Shown: positions 1-7,606 of the stretch, piece after piece
Position numbering within the stretch: position 1 is the stretch's first letter
Layout: the number at the start of each line of letters is the position of its first letter
NCBI GenBank assembly: GCA_011371325.1
Contig: DRQV01000228.1
Location: forward strand, 1 to 15,270
Direction: 5' to 3'
DNA from: Thioploca sp.
GTDB taxonomy: Bacteria; Pseudomonadota; Gammaproteobacteria; Beggiatoales; Beggiatoaceae
Length of the DNA stretch: 15,270 nt
Position numbers and translations under genes: made by a program
Notes under the pieces: model-generated
Told to the model about the DNA's origin: nothing
Database searches by the model: none
What the model saw: only the letters and a program-made list of their open reading frames with translations

Positions 1-785
1 ACGAAATGCACGGTAAAATTTAAGCAACCTAAAATAATAAAGAACATAGCTATAGCTTCTATTTTAGGACTGTCAAAATAACCCAAACTTGCATCATGAG
101 TAGAAAACCCTCCTGTAGAAATAGTAGAATAACTATGACCAATGGCATCAAATAGACTCATGCCAGCTAACCAATAAGATAAAGCACAGGTAATAGTTAG
201 AATGATATAAATATATAACAGAGTTTTAGCAGTATTTTCCAAACGTGGAGTAAATTTTTCATCTCGCATAGGTCCTGGAGTTTCAGCCCGATATAACTGC
301 ATCCCTCCAATGCCTAACATTGGTAGCACAGCAACTGCTAACACAATAATTCCAAGTCCACCAAACCATTGCAATTGTTGACGATAATATAATATAGATT
401 CTGGCAAATTGTCTATATGTTTAATAACAGTAGCACCAGTAGTAGTAAATCCAGATACCGATTCAAATACCGCTTGAGCAAGATTTAGATTTTGACCAGT
501 TTCTACATTTGCCAACAATAAAAATGGTAGTGCTCCTACTATGCTGAGAACAGTCCAAAATATTGCAGTAATTAAAAATCCATCATGTAAATGTAATTCT
601 TCTTTCGCATCTCTAGCAGGAAACCAAAGCATAACTCCAATACTAAACATGACTAAAAATGCAATAATAAAAACTATTAAACTATTATCTTGATACCATA
701 AAGATACACAAATAGGTGGTACTAAAGTAATACTGAATAATATAATTAATAAACCTAAAATACGCTGAATAACCGACAGACGCAT
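1..785 (-). CDS. trkH: Trk-type potassium uptake protein TrkH, N-terminal part (cut by the left edge)
   Basis: Potassium-translocating subunit of the Trk system, an inner-membrane protein that works with the NAD-binding peripheral subunit TrkA. The frame opens at an ATG at 785 and stays open to the edge, giving about 261 residues of a protein usually near 480. It begins with two hydrophobic segments. The first pore loop contains SGFTTTGATVI, with the selectivity-filter glycine, encoded near 418-462. The second filter region contains HSYSTISTGGFSTHDASLGYF, encoded near 78-140, followed by a hydrophobic segment ending LGCLNFTVHF. The start codon overlaps the ccmA stop in TAATG, which implies translational coupling. 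Its usual neighbour trkA is absent here. TrkG is a close alternative name. Family assignment is firm. Confidence 0.93.
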   Translation of the reverse strand, partial: MRLSVIQRILGLLIILFSITLVPPICVSLWYQDNSLIVFIIAFLVMFSIGVMLWFPARDAKEELHLHDGFLITAIFWTVLSIVGALPFLLLANVETGQNLNLAQAVFESVSGFTTTGATVIKHIDNLPESILYYRQQLQWFGGLGIIVLAVAVLPMLGIGGMQLYRAETPGPMRDEKFTPRLENTAKTLLYIYIILTITCALSYWLAGMSLFDAIGHSYSTISTGGFSTHDASLGYFDSPKIEAIAMFFIILGCLNFTVHF

Positions 786-1420
786 TACCAATTACCAATT
801 CGTAACGATGTTGCATAATTACAATTGACCGTATGATGTGAAGTTAGAATTGCCATACCACCTTGTTCAGCATGTTTATCTAGCCAAATTTCAATCATTT
901 TAATAGCTGCTTTATCAAGTGCTGTAAATGGTTCGTCTAATATCCACAATATAGTTTTACTAATCAATAAACGAGCTAAAGCCACTCGACGTTGTTGACC
1001 AGCAGAAAGAGTACAAGTGTGAACATCTTCAAATCCATATAAACCAACTTGATCTAAAGCTTCGGCAAGATCAATTTCAATTGGTTCACGACTTAAAGAT
1101 TGTGCTACGGCTAAGTTTTCTAAAGGAGTTAATTCTCCCTTAATGCCAGGATGATGACCAACATAAGATAATGTAGCCCAATAATCTTCTTGAACAGTTT
1201 GAACATCTTCATCATTCCAATATATATTTCCTTCTGTAGGCAAGGTTAAACCACATAGTATGCGTAACAAACTAGTTTTGCCACTACCGTTATGGCCTTC
1301 TATTTGTAATAATTGACCGGTAGACAAGCTAAAATTTAAATTATCAAATAATATTCGGTCATCCCGAATACATTGTAATTTCTTAACTTCAAGATTATAA
1401 CTTTCTGACATATTTGACAT
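785..1420 (-). CDS. ccmA: Cytochrome c biogenesis ABC transporter ATP-binding protein CcmA
   Basis: Cytoplasmic ATPase of the CcmABCDE heme-handling complex. ATP hydrolysis releases holo-CcmE so that heme can be attached to periplasmic c-type cytochromes. The 211 residues match the usual length. Visible motifs are Walker A GHNGSGKTS (42-50), signature LSAGQQRR (138-145), Walker B LWILDEP (158-164) and the H-loop His195. WILDEPFTALD, the VGHHPGIK segment and GFEDV separate CcmA from NosF and other ABC ATPases, which matters because nosZ lies upstream. No clear Shine-Dalgarno precedes either Met1 or Met4, so the start is uncertain by three codons. ccmB normally follows immediately; here trkH follows in a one-base overlap, so ccmA is separated from the rest of its operon. 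Confidence 0.93.
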   Translation of the reverse strand: MSNMSESYNLEVKKLQCIRDDRILFDNLNFSLSTGQLLQIEGHNGSGKTSLLRILCGLTLPTEGNIYWNDEDVQTVQEDYWATLSYVGHHPGIKGELTPLENLAVAQSLSREPIEIDLAEALDQVGLYGFEDVHTCTLSAGQQRRVALARLLISKTILWILDEPFTALDKAAIKMIEIWLDKHAEQGGMAILTSHHTVNCNYATSLRIGNW

Positions 1421-1480
1421 AATTTAGGTTGGAATTACTTTTAAACTTTATTATGGCATTTCTCGATTCAGTTAAATGCA

Positions 1481-1547
1481 CTTCCCCCTAATCCCATCCT
1501 TAAATAAGGAAAAGACGAAAAGGGTAATTATATTCTATAATATTACC
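1481..1547. repeat. AT-rich imperfect inverted repeats upstream of ccmA
   Basis: A C-rich arm ending CCTT (1498-1501) faces AAGG (1506-1509) and a purine-rich arm to about 1524. A second hairpin follows: GGTAAT (1523-1528) pairs with ATTACC (1542-1547) across an AT-rich loop. Small elements of this kind are often dispersed between genes in filamentous bacteria. I can see only one copy here, so repeat status is unproven; either hairpin could instead act in the ccmA leader. Confidence 0.25.
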
Positions 1548-1611
1548 TAGAACTAAATTTAAACATAACTTATCTTTTTTGTACAGGAGAAAAAATTTAA
1601 AATATTTAGGG

Positions 1612-1948
1612 CTTACGCATTCAAACTGTGTAGGATGAACTGCCAAGTAAAATGGAATAGTCTTGACGGTAGGGTATATCAGTCACACCTGAACATGAAG
1701 AAGTGAAAAACATATAGGTGCAACTATCTAAGTATAAATAATAGTTAGTAATATGAAAGTAAGCTCTTACAAGGGTTATAATGTGAGAAGATTGAGATTA
1801 AAACGGCCTTAGATATAATGAAGAAAGTATTTAGTATTAATGAATGCTTTCCTAAATAGATTGCGTTGAATAGAAAAAACTTGGGGAGGCATGTCAAGTG
1901 TATATTTCTTAAACCAAGGACGAGTCCGCAAAGAACACGTCCTCAATT
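1612..1948 (+). mobile_element. Possible 5' fragment (domain I) of a group II intron, truncated
   Basis: This gene-free stretch has no long reading frame but is rich in short stems. ATAG/CTAT pair at 1714-1717 and 1724-1727. GTAA/TTAC pair at 1759-1762 and 1767-1770. A 9-bp stem joins 1823-1831 to 1843-1851 with one G-U pair, extended by TTAG/CTAA at 1809-1812 and 1852-1855. Phrases such as CACACCTGAACATGAAG, GTAAGCTCTTACAAGGGT and GGGGAGGCATGTCA look to me like domain I of chloroplast-like bacterial group II introns. That is recognition from memory, not an alignment. No reverse transcriptase, domain V or 3' splice end is present, and the stretch stops against the 3' end of nosZ. If correct it is a dead remnant on the strand opposite the genes. 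Another structured RNA or a decayed insertion sequence remains possible; GGGCTTACGCA at 1609-1619 resembles some insertion-sequence ends. Confidence 0.3.
1917..1943 (-). terminator. Hairpin just downstream of nosZ, possible terminator
   Basis: AGGACG (1917-1922) pairs with CGTCCT (1938-1943) over a 15-base loop, 16 bases past the nosZ stop codon. On the nosZ strand the sequence after the stem is not a clean T-run, so a classical intrinsic terminator is doubtful. It may instead be a 3' mRNA stabilising stem, or part of the structured stretch on the other strand. Confidence 0.28.
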
Positions 1949-1959
1949 TAATTAAAAAC

Positions 1960-4245
1960 CTACTTTTTATCCAACTTCACAGCACCATGCTGTTCCAGAT
2001 AAGTTTTAGCACGCAAACCAATGTCAGCAGCTTTAACCTGATACTGCCACCATTGACCAGCCCATAAAGTAGCATTTTGCCAATCTTCTTTTGCTGCCGC
2101 AGCATCAGCTTTAGCCTTAGCCTCCTTAGCAAAACCTAATTGGTCAACAGCATCTTCTACCAAAGCTACAACTGGTGGGAAATCCTTATAATTTTGGCCT
2201 AAAATAATGCCAACAACTTGGTCAATAATAGCTTGAGTTGCTATATTTTCCTTAACCTGTTTTTCATAATCAGCTTTAGTATAAGTTGCTCCAACAGAAG
2301 ATTTTTTAGTATCATCGTTATAATCTTTTGGTTTAACTAATAAATAACCTTCCATTTCTAAATGTAGAGCAGAACAGAACTCAGTACAATAGTATGGATA
2401 AACACCAGCCTTATCAGCAATAAAGGTAGTACTTACAGTTTTACCTGGTTCTAATGATAAATTGACGTTTTGGCCGTACATAGCAAAACCATGAGTTTCA
2501 TCTTCAGCTCGTTCTAAGTTAGTGAAATGTAATTCAACTTCATCACCTTCAGTTACCTCAATAATTTCTGGGGTTATATGGGAACGAATGGTAGTACCAA
2601 ATACTTCAACTTTACCTGGAGTACGAACGATTTTTTCCCGCCCAGCTCGAGTTTTGAACTTAGATTTTTTATCAGTTCTACTATTCCAACCAGATCTATA
2701 GCGTACACCTGGTTTCAGAGTCTTAGCGTTAATAGCTACCGCATAATGTGGTTCACCCAAAGGTAATGGCATGTCATATAATAATTCCATCTTATCACCA
2801 CTGATATCAATAAGCTGATGATTTTGAGGATGTAATGGACCAACAGGATTAAAACGGTCAATTGCTAATTTATTCAAAGCAACCAAATATTTACCCTCTG
2901 GTTCTACTGAATCACCCTGCATAGTCATCAAATGGCCGATATTGTAATGGATGGAAATCTTATCTAATACTTTGCCTTCACAATAATCCCATTTAGTAAC
3001 TTGAGAATCAACGTAAATAGAAGTATAAACTACACATTTTTTAGAATCATATTGAGTATGCAATGGGCCTAAACCAACTTGTACCTGTAAATGTAGTGCA
3101 TCTTGCATTTTGATAATTGGAATTCCATAATTATCTTTGCCTTCAAAACTACCAGATTGAATCGCAGCTTGAATTTTGGCAAAACTAAATACAGAAGCAT
3201 GACTGTCTAACTTACCAGAAACTATTAAATATTTACCATCTGGACTAACATCAACTCCATGTGGACTTTTAGGTTCTGGAATTAAGAATATTATGCCTTC
3301 TTTAACTGCAGTTTCAATGGTGATTACGTTATGACCATTGATCTTAGTGGCTTTACCAGCAGCAACTAGTTCTGCAGCTTTTTTCCAATTAACTACATGA
3401 AGAAAATCAGTATCTTTAGCAGAGCAACCAGCTTCAAATGGAGGTTTGTTTTGCATAATTCCACCAACATAACGTTCGGAACAGAAGGAATTTGTGAAAG
3501 ACCAGCCGCTACTAGGACCTTTACCAAAGTCAGATAAATCTTGACTATAAGGAGGAGCCATTACAGTAAATGATTTACTAGCATCAATTCGACCAATTTT
3601 TCGATCAAATTTCCAATAGGTCATACCACCGCGATAACGTTCATTAAATTTCTCTAATGGTACATACTCATTTTCAAATGGAGCTGGATACTGTGCTGCT
3701 TCAATTATATACTCAGTATTTTCAGTTACAAATGCACCGCCATGCGAAGATTTAAATACTGGATTCACTACGATTTGCTTGGTCTCAAAATCGTGCAAGT
3801 CAATAACTGCGATACGAGGATTAGCTTTATCATTAATAAATAAGAATTTACCATCATATTTACCATCAGTTTCTGATAAAGCAGGATGATGGGTATCACC
3901 GTAATTTATATCTTTACCTTGAATCTTGCCTTCAGCCAACACAGCCTTAGATTCGTCATCAAAACCATAACCTTGCCAAGGCTCTGGGGTAAAAACTGCA
4001 ATATATTTTAATATCCGCATTGATGGGATACCATATACAAGAACATGACCACTCTGTCCACCAGAACTAAAAGCGATATACTCGTCTCGTCCTCCAGTTG
4101 GAACATATGTCTTAGCTGCAGCTAACACATTTTTTTCGGTCAATCCACGCCGTTTCATTACATCTTCTAAGCTTTCTACCGCAAATACATTAGCTGTTAT
4201 AGCTAACGCTGCGGTCAGAAGAACTAGTTTACGTAAGTTTACCAT
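1960..4245 (-). CDS. nosZ: Nitrous oxide reductase NosZ, Sec-exported type
   Basis: Periplasmic copper enzyme reducing N2O to N2, the last step of denitrification. The ATG at 4245 is preferred over one 36 bases upstream because AGGAG lies 5 bases before it and translation then begins with a classic Sec signal peptide, MVNLRKLVLLTAALAITANVFA. No twin-arginine motif is visible, so this is the Sec-dependent (clade II-like) type. The product is 761 residues. The beta-propeller holds His motifs expected for the CuZ cluster: DTHHP (119-123), SSHGG (166-170), SPHGV (327-331), GPLHTQ (393-398) and EPHY (498-501). The C-terminal cupredoxin domain has the CuA ligands His585 (ETHGF), Cys620, Cys624, His628 and Met631. 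About 110 residues follow CuA; they are Ala/Lys-rich and helical and contain a WAGQWWQYQ segment, which is beyond a minimal NosZ. No nosR, nosD, nosF, nosY or nosL is adjacent. Confidence 0.95.
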   Translation of the reverse strand: MVNLRKLVLLTAALAITANVFAVESLEDVMKRRGLTEKNVLAAAKTYVPTGGRDEYIAFSSGGQSGHVLVYGIPSMRILKYIAVFTPEPWQGYGFDDESKAVLAEGKIQGKDINYGDTHHPALSETDGKYDGKFLFINDKANPRIAVIDLHDFETKQIVVNPVFKSSHGGAFVTENTEYIIEAAQYPAPFENEYVPLEKFNERYRGGMTYWKFDRKIGRIDASKSFTVMAPPYSQDLSDFGKGPSSGWSFTNSFCSERYVGGIMQNKPPFEAGCSAKDTDFLHVVNWKKAAELVAAGKATKINGHNVITIETAVKEGIIFLIPEPKSPHGVDVSPDGKYLIVSGKLDSHASVFSFAKIQAAIQSGSFEGKDNYGIPIIKMQDALHLQVQVGLGPLHTQYDSKKCVVYTSIYVDSQVTKWDYCEGKVLDKISIHYNIGHLMTMQGDSVEPEGKYLVALNKLAIDRFNPVGPLHPQNHQLIDISGDKMELLYDMPLPLGEPHYAVAINAKTLKPGVRYRSGWNSRTDKKSKFKTRAGREKIVRTPGKVEVFGTTIRSHITPEIIEVTEGDEVELHFTNLERAEDETHGFAMYGQNVNLSLEPGKTVSTTFIADKAGVYPYYCTEFCSALHLEMEGYLLVKPKDYNDDTKKSSVGATYTKADYEKQVKENIATQAIIDQVVGIILGQNYKDFPPVVALVEDAVDQLGFAKEAKAKADAAAAKEDWQNATLWAGQWWQYQVKAADIGLRAKTYLEQHGAVKLDKK

Positions 4246-4250
4246 TAGCA

Positions 4251-4255
4251 CTCCT
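4251..4255 (-). promoter_or_regulatory. Shine-Dalgarno that fixes the nosZ start
   Basis: AGGAG on the minus strand ends 5 bases before the ATG at 4243-4245. It selects this ATG over the in-frame one at 4281, which would place 12 extra residues before the signal peptide. Confidence 0.8.
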
Positions 4256-4281
4256 AGATTTTTTAAATTAAAATATTCCAT

Positions 4282-4529
4282 AGTACGGATTCACTCTTAA
4301 CTTCCATGTAAAAATGATATAACCAATATAGTTTCTCATTTTTTTAGACAAAAGTAAAAATTTATCGGAAAAATTAGGGCGACCGTATTAAAATTTACAT
4401 AATTATCTGACTAAAATACAAAGAAATATAAATAGCTATATTTAAGTGATAAAACTTCTTTGAATAGGGAGCAAGAACTGATGCTACATAAATAAATGCT
4501 AATTTTTTATCCTATAGCTAAATAGGATT
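4282..4529. other. nosZ leader and upstream region, no gene
   Basis: AT-rich and gene-free. A weak promoter-like pair reads toward nosZ on the minus strand: TTGTCT (4346-4351) and TATATT (4325-4330), 15 bases apart, slightly short of the ideal spacing. I found no TTGAT-N4-ATCAA box of the FNR/DNR type that often controls nos genes. Confidence 0.3.
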
Positions 4530-4690
4530 GCCCTTTGAAGGTGGTGAACAGCAATTGATCCAGCTCCTAAGAGTTTCGTAATTTGAAGATATTGCAGATG
4601 GTATTTATACATTGAGGATAGCACTGTAGTTGATTATGTAGAAGATGATAGTTCAGAATGGATTTTATTAAAAATCTATGAGGTTTTAAA
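4530..4690 (+). pseudogene. Possible decayed reading frame between rnfD and nosZ
   Basis: On the plus strand, fragments in two adjacent frames read like protein: LPFEGGEQQLIQLLRVS, a stop, then FEDIADGIYTL in one frame, continuing as IEDSTVVDYVEDDSSEW and ILLKIYEVLKFM in the next. The switch lies near 4612 and at least one in-frame stop interrupts the upstream part. No start codon with a ribosome binding site is present. I do not recognise the family. It may be the 3' tail of a gene broken by stops and a frameshift, or chance coding-like sequence in AT-rich DNA. Confidence 0.2.
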
Positions 4691-5675
4691 ATTTATGTCC
4701 AAATGCTCGTGGTTGAGTATAACGTTCAATTAAAGGTACAGTAGCATTCATTAACAAAATGGCATACATCACTCCTTCAGGAAAACCTCCAAATACTCGA
4801 ATTAATACCACAATAATTCCAATTCCAATCCCAAATATCCAAGCTCCTTTTGGAGTTAAAGGCGAAGTCACTGGATCAGTAGCCATAAAAAAAGTTCCAA
4901 ATAATAAGCCACCTGAAAATATAGCAAATAATGGACTTGGATAAATATCCGAATTATACATAAATAATAAGCTAGTAAATATAGTAACTGAACCTAGAAT
5001 TGCTACTGGAATCCGCCAGTCAATGCTACGACGTAAAATTAAATAAATTCCAGCTAAAATTATTAATAATCCACAAGTTTCTCCAAAAGAACCTATTGAA
5101 TCTCCAATCATTAAATTAAATAAAGGAGTAGCTTGATGCTCAAATTTCATCATTCCTAAAGGAGTAGCCATAGTTACAGCATCTGGTGCTTGCATAAATG
5201 GCATTGCTAAATTACTAGCTGGGATAGTGAACCAACTATCTGCTTTGGGAATCCAAGTTGTCATAGCTATCGGAAAATTAGCCAATAAAAATGCTCTGCC
5301 TACTAAAGCTGGATTGAACAAATTATTACCTAATCCACCCCAAATAGTTTTACCTAATCCAATTCCAATCACACTGCCAACAAAAGCCATCCATAATGGT
5401 AAACTGGGAGGCAACGTTAAACCAAGTAATAAACCAGTTAAGATTGCACTACCATCAAATAGTGATTTATTAGACGAAAACATCCATTCGGTTAATATTG
5501 CCCCTATAATTGTTGTCATCAGGATAAAGAGTACTCCAATCCCAAAGAAGTATGTTGATAACAAAGTGATAGGAATTAACGCATAAATTACATCAAGCAT
5601 AGCTTGAGGAGTGGTTAAACCTTGCTGTAAAAAAGGAGCTGCTTGAACTACTAGTTTCGGGTCTTTTAGTTTCAT
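4686..5675 (-). CDS. rnfD: Ion-translocating oxidoreductase subunit RnfD (RsxD/NqrB family), isolated copy
   Basis: Membrane subunit of the Rnf complex, which couples electron transfer between ferredoxin and NAD to ion movement. The protein is hydrophobic throughout, with about nine predicted transmembrane segments. Family signatures include GGLGNNLFNPALVGRAFLL, ATDPVTSPLTPKG, RVFGGFPEGV and a C-terminal QPRAFGH. The covalent FMN site is DAVTMATPL; the attachment threonine of the (S/T)xAT motif is present. Met replaces Gly at the x position, which E. coli RsxD also tolerates, since it has Gln there. An ATG at 5675 gives 329 residues. An upstream TTG at 5693 would overlap the preceding stop as TTGA and has a purine-rich stretch before it, so the start is undecided. 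It follows the kinase-like gene by at most 14 bases. No rnfABCGE genes are visible, and nosZ is the next gene downstream. Confidence 0.9.
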   Translation of the reverse strand: MKLKDPKLVVQAAPFLQQGLTTPQAMLDVIYALIPITLLSTYFFGIGVLFILMTTIIGAILTEWMFSSNKSLFDGSAILTGLLLGLTLPPSLPLWMAFVGSVIGIGLGKTIWGGLGNNLFNPALVGRAFLLANFPIAMTTWIPKADSWFTIPASNLAMPFMQAPDAVTMATPLGMMKFEHQATPLFNLMIGDSIGSFGETCGLLIILAGIYLILRRSIDWRIPVAILGSVTIFTSLLFMYNSDIYPSPLFAIFSGGLLFGTFFMATDPVTSPLTPKGAWIFGIGIGIIVVLIRVFGGFPEGVMYAILLMNATVPLIERYTQPRAFGHKF

Positions 5676-5689
5676 TGGGTTAGAATATA

Positions 5690-7606
5690 TCAATACTCTC
5701 TTACTAAACGAAATCCTACATTAAGATATTTTTGGTCTGGTAAACTATGATAACGAGCTGACACTCGCATATCTGAATTTAACCAAGAACCACCTCGTTC
5801 TACTCTGGATACGTTATCATTACGATATACGCATATTCTTTCTTTACCAATATAATTTTCCACATATTCTGAACAAGTCCATTCTCTAACATTACCATTC
5901 ATATCATATAAATCAAAACCATTGGCTGGCAAAGAAGAACCTACAGGCATAGTTTTATCACTGCATTCTGAACAAGATATAGAATCATCTCCCCACCAAT
6001 GTTGGCTAATTGTTTCAGCTCTTGCAGCATATTCCCATTCTGCTTCAGTTGGTAAGCGATATTTATGACCGGTTTGTTTACTTAACCAATGAGCATAAGC
6101 ATAAGCATCATACCAAGAGATATTAATTACTGGCCTTACTCCACGACCCCATCCGGCATCATCTGGTTTATCTTTTTCAATGGCTGTAACGAAACGGTCG
6201 TATTGAGCAAATGTTATTTCATAACGTCCCATAGCAAAACTATCAACTGACATCCAATGTACTGGTTTTTCATTATCCTCTCCATTGCCTTGAATATCTC
6301 CCATCATAAATTTACCACCTGGTAACCAAACCATATCAGGTCCATAACTACCATCAGGCAATTTATCACGAATAATAGCACCTAGAGTATAAACTTTCTC
6401 AGTTTCATCTTGATAAGTATTTAGCTGATTTTGTAAAGAATAATTGTCTTCTTGTAATTCCGCAATTTGCTGCTTAACAATAGCCATCTTATCTTTAGTT
6501 GCGACTAAATTTTGTTGAGTTGTTGCAAGATTCTTTTGGAGTTTTACTTGTTTAATATTATTATCTTGTAATAATTTCTTATATTCTTGTTGTAATTGAG
6601 ATATATTATATTTAGAATAAGCCACATAACCAATATTTACAGCGACCATTATTAAAGTAATTACAATCCAACTATTAACTTGTACTTTCCAATTTTGAGC
6701 TGCTTCACACCGTTTTAATGTTTTAGAAAAATTGGGTAACAAGGAATTTGCCCATTGCTGAACTGTTTGAGGTCGATCTTCTTCTGCAATTTGTAATGCC
6801 CATTCAATACTATGCAATAAACTATCAGAATATTTCTCTTTTATCCCCACAATTGGTAATAATGGATCAGAACTTTTATTACGAGTAATTTCATTAATTC
6901 TATCTAAAACTTCTAATGGAGTTTTGCCAGTAACAGCTCGATATAATATAGCTCCCAAAGCATAAATATCAGTCCATGGCCCTTGTGGCCCTTTGGTTTG
7001 ATACTGCTCAAATGGTGCATAACCTGGTGTCACAATTGCCTTCCTATGCAAACGACCCATGGCATAATTAGCAGTTCCAAAATTCAATAATACTGGGGTA
7101 CGATCTTTATCACGTAAATAAATACTACTGGGTTTTATATTTAGATGTAAAAAACCTGCTTCATGTACTGTATGTATACCAGATAAAAGAGGTGGCAAAA
7201 CAGTTTTAATTTCATCTTCTGACAGAGTATTACTTAAAACATGTTCTAAATTTTGTCCCTGCTCATATTCCATTACAATATAGGCAGTATTATTGGCTTT
7301 AAAAAAATTTAAAACTCGTACTACATTAGGATGATTTAAATTAGTAAGCGATTTACCTTCTTGAGAAAATCTCTCCAATCCCCAAATGAAGTTTTTTTCA
7401 TCTTGTTGAGATTTAGGTTGGATAGAGTTATTTCCTCTTACTGCTAAATTATCTGGAAAATATTCTTTTATTGCAACCTGTTGATTTTCTCTTGTATCTT
7501 GAGCTAAATAAGTTATACCAAAATCACCTTGGCCAATAACAGATAAAATACGATATTCCTCTAGTTGATAACCAGTTGCCAAAGCTGAATGAGTCTCTAT
7601 AGTCAT
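5690..7606 (-). CDS. Predicted pseudokinase - transmembrane - coiled coil - FGE-sulfatase (SUMF1) fusion
   Basis: Translated from ATG 7606 (638 residues; an in-frame TTG lies two codons earlier). Residues 18-290 form a Hanks-type Ser/Thr kinase-like domain with GQGDFG (26-31), VAIK (Lys47), a C-helix Glu near 83, the TPGYAPFEQY segment and DIYALG (213-218). The catalytic loop reads HLNIKPSSI where active relatives have HRDIKPxNI, so the catalytic Asp is Asn156 and the metal-binding Asn is Ser161. DFG is NFG (Asn175). Phosphotransfer is therefore unlikely, although ATP binding may persist. A single membrane segment (about 311-331) leads to a coiled coil (about 335-402), then an FGE-sulfatase domain (about 420-638) with WLPGGKFMMG, YRLPTEAEWEYAAR, DMNGNVREW and GGSW. 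The paired C-terminal cysteines of true FGE are missing from the last 40 residues. Inferred topology is cytoplasmic kinase-like domain with periplasmic FGE-like domain. rnfD follows immediately. Confidence 0.85.
   Translation of the reverse strand: MTIETHSALATGYQLEEYRILSVIGQGDFGITYLAQDTRENQQVAIKEYFPDNLAVRGNNSIQPKSQQDEKNFIWGLERFSQEGKSLTNLNHPNVVRVLNFFKANNTAYIVMEYEQGQNLEHVLSNTLSEDEIKTVLPPLLSGIHTVHEAGFLHLNIKPSSIYLRDKDRTPVLLNFGTANYAMGRLHRKAIVTPGYAPFEQYQTKGPQGPWTDIYALGAILYRAVTGKTPLEVLDRINEITRNKSSDPLLPIVGIKEKYSDSLLHSIEWALQIAEEDRPQTVQQWANSLLPNFSKTLKRCEAAQNWKVQVNSWIVITLIMVAVNIGYVAYSKYNISQLQQEYKKLLQDNNIKQVKLQKNLATTQQNLVATKDKMAIVKQQIAELQEDNYSLQNQLNTYQDETEKVYTLGAIIRDKLPDGSYGPDMVWLPGGKFMMGDIQGNGEDNEKPVHWMSVDSFAMGRYEITFAQYDRFVTAIEKDKPDDAGWGRGVRPVINISWYDAYAYAHWLSKQTGHKYRLPTEAEWEYAARAETISQHWWGDDSISCSECSDKTMPVGSSLPANGFDLYDMNGNVREWTCSEYVENYIGKERICVYRNDNVSRVERGGSWLNSDMRVSARYHSLPDQKYLNVGFRLVREY

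Noticed and set aside
785..1420. NosF as an identity for the ABC ATPase near nosZ
   Set aside because: Sequence features (VGHHPGIK, SAGQQRRVALAR, WILDEPFTALD and the short length) match CcmA, and no nosD or nosY is present.
1917..1943. Hammerhead ribozyme or group II domain V in the GGACGAGTCC hairpin
   Set aside because: No CUGANGA or GAAA core of a hammerhead, and no tetraloop or bulge arrangement of a domain V.
2578..2766. Plus-strand 62-residue frame inside nosZ
   Set aside because: Antisense shadow of a strongly conserved nosZ region; no ribosome site and no recognisable domain.
5227..5586. Plus-strand 119-residue frame inside rnfD
   Set aside because: Mirror of the hydrophobic rnfD codons, with repetitive Ile/Pro/Asn composition; no family signal.
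5690..7606. Active formylglycine-generating enzyme
   Set aside because: The two catalytic cysteines near the C-terminus of true FGE are absent, and no sulfatase substrate gene is nearby.
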